64,000 bases of DNA from Spirometra erinaceieuropaei (lineage: Eukaryota; Platyhelminthes; Cestoda; Diphyllobothriidea; Diphyllobothriidae), in assembly GCA_902702965.1 (NCBI GenBank), contig CACRXP010000165.1, positions 485,190 to 549,189 of the forward strand. The letters run 5' to 3'. Both the position numbers and the translations under genes were made by a program. Below, in pieces: positions 20,925 to 32,399 of the stretch. The stretch's first letter is position 1; each line of letters opens with the position of its first letter. The notes beneath the pieces are model-generated. The model ran no database searches. It was not told the origin of the DNA and worked only from the letters and a program-made list of their open reading frames with translations.

Positions 20925-22170
20925 GTAACCGAATGGCCTTCGTCGACAGCCTCAAAGATTTCCCTGACTTAGAAACCGAAGTTTCCAGGAAAGCAACGAA
21001 TATGACGCAAGTATCGAGGTTTAACAACAACCACAAACGCAGTTTTGTAAGGGCGATCAATCGTCGCGTTGGGGCGAGCTACAGTAAACTGAAAGACAAG
21101 GTTACTTAGTCACCATATCTTCCATAGGTGCTCAAATCGAATGACTCGTTGCGCAAATTCGCCAACCGATGTATGTAAAAACGAGACAAAAGTGTACCGG
21201 ACTAAAGTTTTGACAGGCGCTTCGCGTTCGCTACAACTTTATTTTATTCTTTTTACGCGTCCCCCTCGTTGTAAATTCTCATATCTTGGCTTAATTAAGT
21301 GATATGTAATATAGGCGTTTCCTGAAATGTTAGTTTTCGGCGGCAAACAGTTATTTCTACGATGGTAAACATTAACTTATGCGGCAACCCTGGCCTTTTT
21401 TTACAAGAACAGCCTTTTATTTACAGCAGTAGAACGTGAGGGGATGCTGCGCGGGCGGACTTTGCGTGACGGAGATTTCTGTGCGAAACTCATGACATTT
21501 TATGAGTTAGTACAGCCACTGTAGAGGCAGGTCAAGTGAAGTTTGCCAAATCTGGTGCAGCTGAGGGCAGCAAGTCCATGTCGGAGAAACGAGATGACTA
21601 CCGCAGGCGCGGATGGCCAAAAATCCATTGGCAATGTGTAGAAATGACACAGCTCACGTGACGGAACCAGGTCACATCTCAACGTCCGACGAAATCGAAA
21701 TCTTCGGGAGGGATGACAGCCACGCCAGTTATGGTTGTCTGGCCCTCACTTTATCAACCGACGTAAAAACCTCTCATCTTCTTTAGCATTATGAATACCT
21801 GACCAAAGTATTTAGTTATGCACAGAACGCGGGCGTATAAATTAGTTCTGGTAACGGGTGCTGAAAACCAAACAGCCAAGTAGTTATCGCAACAACCGCC
21901 AAAATTCGCGATAAAGTCACGGTCATTAACAGCGAGAAATGGCGCGACCGAGCAGATATCGCCCTAAGTACGAATATCTGCTATGAATGTGGAAGCTGCT
22001 CATTTTGAAAGGCGTGTGGTTGCAGAGCAACCGCACCCAATAAATGCCGAGCTTTTTGTGTCCTCTGATTCTGTTTTTGCTGTCTATGACGGTGGGCTTG
22101 GCAGTGAATCCAAAACGTCTGGCGAATAAAATTTTCGTTCCAGCAATCGAGTCACCTCAAAGGAATCAAA
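20925..22170 (+). pseudogene. PLE 3' fragment, decayed, with an internal insert
   Basis: Plus-strand remnants in order: FPDLETEVSRKATNMTQ, FNNNHKRSFVRAINRRVG (20970-21070), then after unrelated A/T-rich sequence (about 21240-21500) a VGETR-like GIY-YIG remnant (about 21583), HVTEPGHISTSDEIEIFGRDD (about 21655-21715) and a 3' tail near 22100-22160 (CCAAAACGTCTGGCGAATAA) matching the hammerhead tail at 7650-7675. Stops and frameshifts are frequent. The tail retains the ACGTC but has lost the CUGAUGA and GAAA consensus, so the ribozyme is not expected to work. Confidence 0.72.
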
Positions 22171-22256
22171 GTCTACGGCGCCCGAATTATTTTGAAAAAA
22201 CCAAAAATTGCCCAAAACTGTCTCACGAAAGTAACTGATGGCAACATGCAGACTTA

Positions 22257-23209
22257 CAGTCAGTAACCAAAAATTTGAAATGCGTTTTCTATAAAGAAGG
22301 ATTACTTAGATGTAATATTACCATGCGGCACAACGCTATAATATTTCGGATTCTGCTAGATGTTGGCTTTGGAATGCACTTCTATTCAACCTCCTGCAAA
22401 TCTGCACTCGGCAAAAAAAGTCTACTTAAGTAGCAAGTACCATTACTACTGATTTTTGATGACTTTATAGATTTTAATATATTTTGTAGAAAACATGCAC
22501 AAAGATGCGCATTCTTTTGCTTATTTGGTGACTTATCACGTTGTCTTTACATTTTATACTCGAGGAAAGAGCACCTTCTAGTTTTAAAGAAGCTTCTAGT
22601 TGTGAAATTTCTTAAAACCGTGTAATGTTCGTCTATACAGCATCGCACCTGAGCGTCTACCAATGCTCCTCATAGAGTGCACAACATAGTCAGCATCCAT
22701 TGCAAAATTTTGTAAACTCTACATAGTATCCCCTTAAAAGCATAAAAAGATATACGATTTTTCCTAGGAGGAAAGTATACACCTTGTAGACTGAAATCGT
22801 AAGTACTAAAATAACGGCTCAAAATTATTCGGGAATTGGAAAACGTTTTCAAAGCCTAAATACACCCTTCCGTTGAGTATAGAACGTAAATGCGATGCTA
22901 TTTGCTACCAAATGAGTAGGAGGAAGCTTATTTTTATGCATGATTTTTACAAAATATATTTGAATTTATAGGGCCATAGGAAATCGATGTGGAAAACACG
23001 CACACTACTTAAATGATCGTTTTTCACCAAGTGCAGTTTTTACAGGTCGAAAAGAAGTGCGCTCAAAAGCCAAAATCCTGTCAATTCAGAAATATCATGG
23101 GACTATGCTGCGTGATAATTAACATCATACCCCCACCTAAATAATCCTTCCTAACCGAAAAGGCATTTCAGCATTTCGGCCAACATTTCATGAGATCGGC
23201 CACTAGCTG
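22257..23209. mobile_element. Foldback / MITE-like DNA element family F, copy 1
   Basis: The element starts CAGTCAGTAAC after a TA (22255-22256) and ends AGCTG before a TA (23210-23211). The two arms are reverse complements over several hundred bases (for example left GGATTACTTAG, TCGGCAAAAAAAGTC against right AATAATCCTTCC and its mirror). There is no transposase frame. TA target duplications and CAG/CTG ends suggest mobilisation by a Tc1/mariner-type transposase; that is inference. The same family occurs at 37.7, 45.1 and 63.1 kb. Confidence 0.8.
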
Positions 23210-23225
23210 TACTAGTGAGGTCTTG

Positions 23226-23660
23226 TAGCAGCTGCTCCAGTCCCCCTTTTCTCCGGCTCCCTTTTGTCGGTCGATGACCGCGATAAGCACTGACAGGCCG
23301 CTGACGCACGACCACCCCCGCCGGCTAGAACTGGGACACCTCCTGTCCAGCTGCAGTGACTCCCGGCTGCACTCAACTAGTATCGCCTAACGCGCGTCGA
23401 ACGCTTTGGCTTGATTCCCGTGAGGCCTTGTGAGTATGCGCCCTCCATTCGTCCCCTAATTAGTCCAATCACACGACCACCACGCAGACAGTCACCCCCT
23501 CCTGCTGACTTAGACACTCACACCCGCGTAAACAACACACACCGTGACTGACGCTCTCCGTGAACGGACGCTTTTCTCTGTTGCAAGCAAACCGCCAACT
23601 TACGGCAACCTGCCCTGTGTACAGAATAAACTAGTCCTCACAGCTCCCTGTTTTCTGACA
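23226..23660 (+). repeat. Possible solo LTR or other GC-richer repeat
   Basis: A GC-rich block, unlike its A/T-rich flanks, starts TGTAGCAGCTGC and ends TTTTCTGACA, with an AATAAA-like signal at about 23625 (CAGAATAAAC). TG...CA ends and a late poly(A) signal fit an LTR. No second copy or target duplication was seen, so the call is weak. Confidence 0.3.
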
Positions 23661-25438
23661 GTAGACGAAACGAACTTATTGTGCGTGGTTTAAGTCGATC
23701 TCACATCCTTGACCGCCACAGTCTGACGTGTGATCTAAGCAAATATGGAGCCTTTAGTTGGAGACATGAGAAGGTACAAGCATTCTACCATGCGGACAAA
23801 AAATGCTGAACTTGAAAATAAAACTGAAAACGCTGTGTTCCACCTATAAAAACCGGCTAGATATCGTCAGTAAGGGATTGCAGTAAACACAGTATCTGTC
23901 GACCAACGATGGACCTGATACCAGCCAGAATGACGGCATGCTGGTCAGCTTGGTGCATAAGAGCAGGTCTTTGAGTGGTGTTGAGATTGGCAGCACAAAG
24001 AGCACTTTCTCGTCGGCAAGCAAAATGCTCCGTGTAGGACAGGTTGGTGTCAGCACAGGCCAGAGACACAGTCGAGGGTACAGAAATGGAGAACCGGTGC
24101 AGTAATGAAACCCAAATCTACGGTGGGAACTGCGATAAATGTCTACCACCTAAATCACCACCCCAGCTAGACAGCTGAAAGGATTCTCGGCGCTGCAACG
24201 ACTCGATCAATCCAATAACATTGCCAGACAGCTCGAATTAAACCCTTTGATAATTATGCTTCTCACCAACTCCGTAAAATTACGAAAAAGTCGACAAGAG
24301 AAGGGCGAGGGAACTATTGTACCAAAATGGCGACTTTCGTGGGTAGGCTTTCAACTTTGGTAACACTCAACCAAATTATTCGTCAGTTCGATGGTAGGTC
24401 CTCCGCACCAGGCAATTGTTGTTTGAATGGCGGTCTCATTGCTGCAACAGCCGAAATCGAACGCCCCTTCAGCTTCGATGACTCATAAGGCCCTTTCCAA
24501 GAGCAGAGAGCGGTGCTTATTTAATCTATGCAGTATCGTATGACCCTCCATCCAGAGAACTCATCGATACAATATCAAAGCTAGGCAACACAGAGGCGCT
24601 GAAAGAGAACTACTGGATAAATTCATAAGTCTTCCGTAGACACTAGTTTTTATAACCCAAGGGTTGGTTGAACCATCATGTTAGCAATGTTGCATACTGA
24701 AGTCAATTCAAATAAAATGTGTCCTTAACTAAATTCTACAAGTAAACGTGCGCAGTTTGAATCGACATCAACTATATTCAAGAGGTCACCATGCGGCTCC
24801 CAACTTGGACAACATAATGTCATGTCGCGGAAAAAAGGACACAGACGACTGAGTCAATCCAACAACACAGTAAAAACAAAGCATTTCCAGACAATATTCC
24901 TGACAAGGCGGTGACAATTATCGTTACCGACGGTCGCCGTCGAAAACCAGGAGATTTTCAACAGATCGGGATCAAGTTTTAGTCAAACGAACACGGTAAC
25001 GATGACATCTACAGGGTAGTCAACGTGACCGCAGGCCTTCAGCAAGCATTTGGAGTCAAAACTCGCTGCGGTAATATCACGTGATAGTTTCCAGGTTTCT
25101 TAGTGTTCGGTTGCTTCCGTTATGGCCCTGTGTCCGGTCATTCGCGATTAAAAATACCAAAGGTCACGTGGACGAGACATTTCGCCAATCCGAATGGGGG
25201 AATACGATCGTCTCCTCTTGCCCTGGAATCCAGATGTGCGGTTCGCGCAGACTGTCATGGAACACAGAGTAATGAGTAGTGGAGGAAGATAGTGCGTTTG
25301 GCTTGGTATTCACTGATCACAGCGAATAGTTCCGATGCCCCGAAACTTCGCGGAATGAAGCCGGCGCATGGTCCGATATTACGAATTAGACGCTCATGGG
25401 CTGGCGTTTCCCTACAAGTTTCGACTTAATACAGTTTA
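23661..25438. other. Intergenic, no supported gene
   Basis: A minus-strand open frame at 24149-23844 and a plus-strand one at 25081-25272 have no recognisable domain. Nothing else stands out. Confidence 0.35.
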
Positions 25439-25480
25439 CCAATATCACCATATAGTACTAATATTGTATGGTGATATTGG
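25439..25480. repeat. Perfect 14-bp inverted repeat (hairpin)
   Basis: CCAATATCACCATA (25439-25452) is exactly repeated as its reverse complement TATGGTGATATTGG (25467-25480), with a 14-nt loop. It could form a DNA or RNA hairpin, or be the remnant of a small palindromic insertion. Confidence 0.85.
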
Positions 25481-27411
25481 CCAATATGCGTTAGTGCCAA
25501 CGGCCGGTTGCTATCCAGTTTAGTGGACACACACTGGAAGGTTGTGTCCTTCGTGTTCACCATCATCCTATAGGATGATGCAAATTTGAAGAGGAGAATA
25601 CAAAGTTCTGCAAAACAACGAGAAGGACTGAAACATCGGACGAAACATCATTACAGTGCACGGGCAACCAAGCTATAACGTTGAGCACATCCGAAACCAC
25701 GCATGTGGAATTCGATTTTTTATTATGGTCGATCGGATCGTCATTTACAGCATTAAATCCCTTGTTTTCGGGAGAAACGGCCAAACCTGATTCATCATCA
25801 ATCATTGTTAAAGAAAACAATCGTTAACTCTAAGGTAGAAATTAAATTAGGTGCGTACAAATTTCAGTTAAGTAGAAAGAGATGGGGGACCAACCAGCAG
25901 ACGCGCGGGAGAACAATAACCCAAAGCCTGGTAAACGCAACCCAAAACCCAATAAAAATTACAGTGACCAATAATTAAAACCTTGAGTAAAGATCACAAA
26001 AAATGCGAATTATGGATCACAAGGTTAAAGAAAAGAGAAATAACATTCTCCTTGGAATTATCGGCCCGACTAATGCCATTACCGGCCTTCGCGACTTTTG
26101 TTTGTGAGTCAAACTTGCTCAACCCCACGGCAAATTGCACCACTGGGATGAAACCATTGACGACAAAATCCCCTGTTCTGTTGTTCCAAAATGGTGATTT
26201 CTGCATTCGTTTTATTATTCTTAACGTACTCTGCATCTGAATGAAGCAATTGATAGATCGTCTTCTTCATCCCTAACCCAGAGCGAAACCCTAAACCAGC
26301 CCCTATCACGAGACGTAACTCTAAACGTAATCTTTTTGTAAACCCCAATCCTAAACCAATTGCGTAACCGGAAACTTTGACAAAACTGTAGATCTAGTTA
26401 CAACCCAAAGTATATCCTTACCCAAGTCAGCTTCCCAAGCTTTATGAAATATTTGTACTAAAGTTCAACCTGATTTTCAACTGCGCAACGCATAGCGAGT
26501 AGACGGCGCATTATTTCTTCTCTGGTAGTCTTTAAGCTTACTAGTTATTTCTCCTGTTTTTTGGGTGAAGAATGACTACGCTGTTCCCTATGTAGTGCCA
26601 CAAGATGGTATTTGGAAATCCTCTAAGTGAGCTCTGAATGTCTAAAATGCCTTTATTTCGCCCATCATTGTGTGTTTAAACATAAAAAGCCTAGATGCAC
26701 ACAAAAACCCGAACTAAGTCCCGTCAGAGAGCTGCATTCTATATTTCGGTTGATTGAGTGGTCTGAGAGTGGAAATAAACTAATTTGTTCGTCAGCCTAG
26801 ATCTCTCCCTTTCCTTTTCAAGTAAGTCCGCCCAAAATTTTGGCCTTGGTCTTGTCTGCCAGTAAAAAAGCATGCGAGAAAGTTGAATCTCTCCGAGCTC
26901 GGGAGTGTAACCTGGACCCTGGCATGGTTAATAGGAAGTACAACGACTATCGATCTACCCGGGATTATATTTCGATTGGCGTCTCTGGAAGTTTAAAAAT
27001 CTTACCGCATGCCTGGCCGGGTGTTACTAATTACGAGACGTTATAACGGATAAATAGGTGACAGAGATAAAAAGGTTTAGTAATGATAGTACGAAAGCAG
27101 ACCAACGAAAATGTGATATTGTAGATGCGAATATCGGAATACAGCGATTTATCGAACGTTTAACAATGTGTACCACCCCACACAGGCTTCCTGGGTACTG
27201 TTTCTCAAAGAGTAAAAACTCAATCAAGTAAGTTACGGTTTAGAATAACAATCGGAAACGGGTGGGTCGGAATTTCACTTGTTACATAAGCATTTCCTGC
27301 TGTGTCAAAAACGGGGGTCTTACTTACGCTTCAAAAATGAAAAAGCTATGCTGCGACACTGGATCATTATTGTTAATTTTTAGCACGCGAGAGTGAAGAT
27401 GAGGAGGTAGC
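25481..27411. other. A/T-rich intergenic DNA with a short degenerate telomere-like tract
   Basis: No supported gene. Around 26265-26370 there are scattered CCCTAAA / CTAACCC-like units (for example CCTAACCCAGAG and AACCCTAAACCAG) on the plus strand, a decayed telomere-like tract. Confidence 0.45.

Positions 27412-27447
<36 letters not shown>
27412..27447. repeat. (ATT)n microsatellite
   Basis: An uninterrupted run of about 12 TAT/ATT trinucleotide units. Confidence 0.95.
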
Positions 27448-30094
27448 CAATGAATCCGCCTGACCCACAGGCTTCAAATACAGACATTATGAGAACTGCT
27501 GGTGCCGTGATATATCTCCGCTGATTATGGCTCATAAGAAGTTCAAATTTGCGCGCAAAGATTTCTCAAGCACAATACATACTTTAAAATAGTTCCCGAA
27601 ATTGACAGCATTGGCGGCTTGTGCATGTAATTTTTCATGTCATTCGGGTCGATTTCAGAGTGCAGATTTAAAATTGATGTCGAAATGTGTATATAACAGT
27701 GTATTCGAGTTGCTGTAGACAAAAAAGTTAGGGAAGGAGTGTGATTTAGGGCGAGGGGTTTTGCCAGAAAACTGCGTTTTAGGGTTTTTTTAGCTAAAAT
27801 GCCATCACTTTGGCAATTGGAAGTTGATATTAGCCTAGCATAAATTCTGGCCCAGTACAATGGCCAAGAAGAAGGCCTCGTAACTATTTTCTGACAGTTT
27901 TGACCATCAGCGGGTATCTTAACAGCTCAATTAAAATAAGGAATATTTTTATGCAAGCAGTTATGGGTAAGTATGAAGTGGACTACGATGTGGAGGATAT
28001 AAAAACCATGCGCCAACAATACTTTTCGTGTGACCTCACCGGCTGAGTGTACTCTTATCACGGAACTCTCGCGATGGGGGTGTGTTCACATCTGACTGTT
28101 TAACAAGATTGTGCATAATGCGCAATTATTGGTAGCCTCAATATTTGCATGCGCGCGCCCACGCCACCATTAATGCATGCGTCCAACATGCCGCGTGTGT
28201 TCTGGTGTACTATACTGCCTCATGTTATGTAACTATTTCACTCCATTGAACCCGATTTTTTCGTGTTTAACATGCTTAGGCAAGAATGTAAACGTACTTT
28301 TAGGTGACATGTAAAGAAGGTCGAGGCAATGTCTACAGAGAAACAGAGTAGGGGGTAAATCTCCTTCGTAGTATCAAGCGTCATCAAAGGGCCATAACCG
28401 CCTTTGCCTAGGTTATACTGCTAAAATAGGTTTATGCGGTGTGACATAAGGGTGGTAGCGTGGACGTAGACGAATTGGAGACCGCCTTATGAGGCGAAAT
28501 GGTTCACAGGTGTATGATGCTACTGAAGGGAATGTACATATTTTGTTTTTAAACAATTGAAAAACAGACGTCTACGCCATGCGGAACAAAGGCGGCTGAG
28601 TGGGTGTCTATAAATTAGAGACTACCCTTACCAAGTCCCTGAAGAGATCCGTAGAAGACCTAAGGGAGCAGCGGAGTGGAGTAGGTTTCATTATGGATAA
28701 GACTGACGGTTACCTTATTATAGTCTCCATAAATGTCTTTCATTCAGAACCAAAGTCAGGCCAACCGAGCCAGTCACCCTGCGTGTGATTATGGCAGATG
28801 ACGAGTAAATCCGCGTTCGTATTATTTTTTTAAATATAAGTAAAATAAAAAAATTTCATCCCGGCTTCATTTTATTTTGATGTGTGCGCAGTTTATGAAC
28901 TGGCACATTTAGGGGGCTCATTAGACGACGGGGGGCGTAGGACAATAATGCGCGTACGTAGTAAGTACACACTTTACTAGGGCAGCCATATATGTAGCTG
29001 CCGCTGCGTAACACCGTATCGCGACTTCTCGCTGTCGCCTCGACAACGACCATTTTGACAAAATCCGCTATAAACCGATCATACCTGTCGCGGCTTTTCC
29101 GCAACGAAACGCTGTCGCCTCGATATGGAATTTCTACTAAGGCGTCTGAGGAATGAGAAAGACATCATGTGTTGCAGGGATCGTGTACGATTCTGTAGAA
29201 TTCCATGAAAGCTAGAGAGTGCGAATCTCCTGCATTCTAACATCCTTTTAAAAATACGCATCTTGAATGTGTGAGGTTATTGCGGGTGGATGCGCCAGCC
29301 AGGCAAAGTTGCAGGGGGCTGCCTTGTATCCTATTATGTCGTCATTGTACGAATCTAATATAGAATCATATTAGTATTTGCTTTCGACCTTCAAATGTTT
29401 CGATCGTCTGGATTTATCAGTCATTTCGGGCCGAAATATATCGCGGGAAGATCGTATATAACACGATTTTTTGAAGAAACACCCCTGGCCTATATTGATT
29501 TAGGGTTAGCGTACCCTATCTGTTCTACTGCGCACCAACGAAAATCTCTCCATAACCTGTAGGAGTTACTGGATTGGCATTACTGCAAATGTTTGAAAAA
29601 AGGGTTTTCAAAACCGGCGCGCTTTTCGAATGAAGTCCAGTGCTTTGCTCGCAATATGGAGCTCAGTTCTGCCCGCAGAGTCTTCGCCGTTACTTGCCTT
29701 TTCTTAAAATACTTTGTTAAATTTTGATAATAATAATAATTTTGTTTAATACCAGTTTACAGGCATTGTCAGGGAAGCGTTAAACACAAATCCGGACAGC
29801 AGTGAAAAAACTGTCGTAAAGGAATAAAAATAAAATTGACGATAGATTTTATGGTTTGGAGGGATCAGGAGAAAAAAGCTGCTGACCGGCAACTGTCGAC
29901 CGTCAAGAAGCGAGGGGTTGCACGATATCGGATATTATCAGTCGCCAATTCTTTTCATGAAGGTGGGGCAAGTCCAACCAGAAGCGCCAAAAAAACAGCT
30001 GTCGATGTTGATCAAAGAAATTGCTTCTGGTGAGGCTGGCCGTAGTGCCCAGAGACCACAAACGCCCTCGCTACGGTACAGTCGATCAGTGGAT
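27448..30094. other. A/T-rich intergenic DNA, no supported gene
   Basis: Short open frames only. A short (AAT)n run occurs at about 29727-29741. I see no domain, splice pattern or known repeat. Confidence 0.35.
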
Positions 30095-30288
30095 TCAGCA
30101 CCCAAAATTTATGAGAGCTTTTCTGAATGCGAAAATCGAGTAATAGGTCTCCTAAATAAAAGACAATTTTGCAGTTTTCACATTCCTGGGTAGTTTATTC
30201 CAAATAGCAATTGCATTTACAGAAAAGAGCCGACGATATCTAACAGTACGTGCCAGAGGAAGAAATAAAAAGACCTCACGGTGACTCC
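30095..30288 (-). pseudogene. CR1/L2-like non-LTR C-terminal fragment, 3' half of a split copy
   Basis: On the minus strand the frame reads RTVRYRRLFSVNAIAIWNKLPRNV, the conserved end of CR1/L2-type RT proteins (compare 2220-2280 in the copy at the left edge). It continues the fragment at 31840-31375, from which it is separated by the GGGGCT-rich insertion. Only a short piece of the protein remains and the end towards 30095 has stops. No function is expected. Confidence 0.7.
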
Positions 30289-30980
30289 CTGCCAGCACAT
30301 GGCCCCTTCATAGGCGGGGCTGGGAAGGGGCTGGGAAGGGGCTGGGTGGGGCCGGAGCCCCCTCTAGCTTCAAACATTTTGAAGCGTATTTGCATCGAAA
30401 GTTATGTTTGAAAAGCACCACTCACTGTATCTTCTTTGGCATTAAAAGGAGCTAATTTATCAAAAGTGGCTTGTAAATCATGAAGAAGCATTCGTTTACG
30501 CCCACGGGTCGCGGATAATATCGTGCGTCAACCAATGCTGTTTTCATGCTTTTACTAACTGTCTTAGTTAAGTTATGTATCTTATGCTAATTTTTCGGTT
30601 ATTTACTCATAAACCGGTTCAAGTAGTCGACTGGCATGTCTATGTATGTACTAGTTAGCATTGGTGTTCATAGTCCACTTATACAATTTTTTATCGTTTT
30701 TTACTGAATATCCGAATTAATTATGAAGCATAGTTACTGTGGCTCTCATCGAACCACCAGATGAAGGCATATTATCAGGCCACTGAAGAGACTGAGTCTG
30801 AGGTTCCCTCGAAGTCTACAGCAGTTGGCAATCAATTCTCTGAACGAGAAATGCCTATTCTGAGCTCTGAAACTCCTGCCGGCAGGTATTATGTGCGTGC
30901 GCCTCAGGGCATTCATCATATAGGTCGATATTTTAAAGGAGTGCCAAAAGTGGTTGGAAATCTGGCGTCCCCTGCGCATT

Positions 30981-31126
30981 TTTTTCGCTGGTGGGGTCAA
31001 GCGGGGCTGTCGTGTTGAATTCCCCGCCACAGCCCCTTCTACAGCCCCACCCAGCCCCTTCATAGCCCCCTCTAGCCCCGCCATACTTGAGGGGGTTACG
31101 CGGGGCTGGTGCTGGCAGGATTAATT
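30981..31126 (+). repeat. GGGGCT repeat, internal direct copy 1
   Basis: It shares GCTGGTGGGG, GCGGGGCTGTCGTGTTGAAT and the AGCCCCTTCATAGCCCCCTC block with 31228-31374, about 247 bp downstream, in the same orientation. Confidence 0.75.
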
Positions 31127-31227
31127 ATAGGTTGACTAGCCCCAAAGGCTAGTTGGTCCCCTCACCAAATGGCCATTTTACGCTAATAAACTTGATTCTC
31201 TGCTGTTCCCGCGTACCCGTGAATTTT

Positions 31228-31374
31228 ATTTCACTGGTGGGGCCAGGCGGGGCTGTCGTGTTGAATGCCCCGCCAAAGCCCCTTCCACAGCCCCGCCTAG
31301 CCCCTTCATAGCCCCCTCTAGCCCCGCCATTTTTGATGGGGCTAGGCGGGGCTAGGAGGGGCTGGTGCTGGCAG
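31228..31374 (+). repeat. GGGGCT repeat, internal direct copy 2
   Basis: This is the second copy of the same block (CACTGGTGGGGCCAGG, GCGGGGCTGTCGTGTTGAAT). It ends in a hairpin-prone GCCCCGCC...GGCGGGGC stretch and the GTGCTGGCAG terminus. Confidence 0.75.
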
Positions 31375-31840
31375 AACTGTTACGTCGGTGGTGGACATGA
31401 TGTCTTAAAGTAGTGAGTGGGCTAAAAGTGTGATTATATAAAAGTTTAAATAGCAAAAAGAGTCCCTGTTATAATCTACGAAACCATAAAGGATCAAGGC
31501 CTGTAAGCCGGCAACGTTCTTGCTAAGACAAACGTCGGTCTTCAGGGTTTAAAACTCTCTTGGTAAAAAAGTATTGAACGGATTCTGTTTTCTTCCGTTC
31601 AGTAGCACGCATGAGGCTAAATAAAAACGAACAGTATTCCAGGCCAGGTCTGACGTACAAGTTATAAAGGCGCATCCTAATGTCGCTAGTTTTAAAGTTT
31701 CGGGGATAAACCCTGTCGTTCAACGTTCTTTGGAGACTATCAAAGCACAGTGCTCCGAAAGATTGAGGCCTCTGGAGTATGATACACCCAGATCCGTAAT
31801 TCTGCTGTAGCTTCTTTCGTTTGTCTTCAGAAGGTTTGTA
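31375..31840 (-). pseudogene. CR1/L2-like non-LTR C-terminal fragment, 5' half of a split copy
   Basis: Minus-strand translation gives RMRLYNLYVRPGLEYCSFLFSL, then ATERKKTESVQYFFTKRVL (31723-31523), and after a stop LDPLWFRRL..GLFLLFKLLYNHTFSPL. This is the post-RT region of CR1/L2-like elements, in which YVRP.LEY(C/A) and VQ..FT.R are conserved. Stops are present, and the reading continues across the GGGGCT insertion at 30288. The upstream RT core is not present, so this is a truncated relic. Confidence 0.78.
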
Positions 31841-32399
31841 ACCTACAGGCGTATCAATTTAAGCGGTCACAAATACCTTAGTATCGTTTCTGCAGGTGGA
31901 GCTTAAAATTTCGCTGACGGGACTCGAATTCTGTAGCCCCGAGCGAAAACAAAAGCACCAAAACAACAAGACCGCGGAGGAATGCTCTGGATTCCTGTGA
32001 GCTAGTGTTAGTTCTACCGTCATCGACGGCGATGTCCTCCGTGGGCCGCACAGCATAATCATCACGGAAGCTATGACTTAAATGCAAAGCAACTTACAAC
32101 GATACAGACTTCATCAGCATCTGACGCACACACATTAACCTTATCCATCTGAACCAGAGACCAAAGCCGAAGCAAAACGGCCAGAGGTGGGATCAGGCAC
32201 CGCCGTCGACAGAGCTACACGCACCAAACACGACCTGATAAGCGCGCGATGCACCGGTTTCTCACAGAAACCAAAATTGTCGCTCTCCGATTCTATTTGA
32301 ATAGGACTGTCATATAGGCTACATTAGGAAGAAGCCATTACAGCCTGACTCCCCGTTATGAGAGGACCGATTTATTCTGTCAGCTGACAGTATTCAAGT
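31841..32399. other. Intergenic, no supported gene
   Basis: Short open frames on the minus strand (31859-32087) overlap in different frames and show no domain. Confidence 0.35.

Larger units (their letters stand above)
30289..31374. mobile_element. GGGGCT-rich element with CTGCCAGCAC/GTGCTGGCAG ends, inserted in a non-LTR fragment
   Basis: The segment starts CTGCCAGCAC (30289-30298) and ends GTGCTGGCAG (31365-31374), a perfect 10-bp inverted terminal repeat. The terminal regions consist of GGGGCTAGG/AGCCCC units. A third copy of the terminus lies inside at 31109-31118. It splits a non-LTR coding region, so it is mobile or was once mobile. No transposase frame is visible. Target duplications were not clear. 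Confidence 0.6.

Noticed and set aside
27412..27447. CRISPR-like or tandem-repeat array
   Set aside because: It is a simple trinucleotide microsatellite with no spacers, and no CRISPR-type array occurs in the window.
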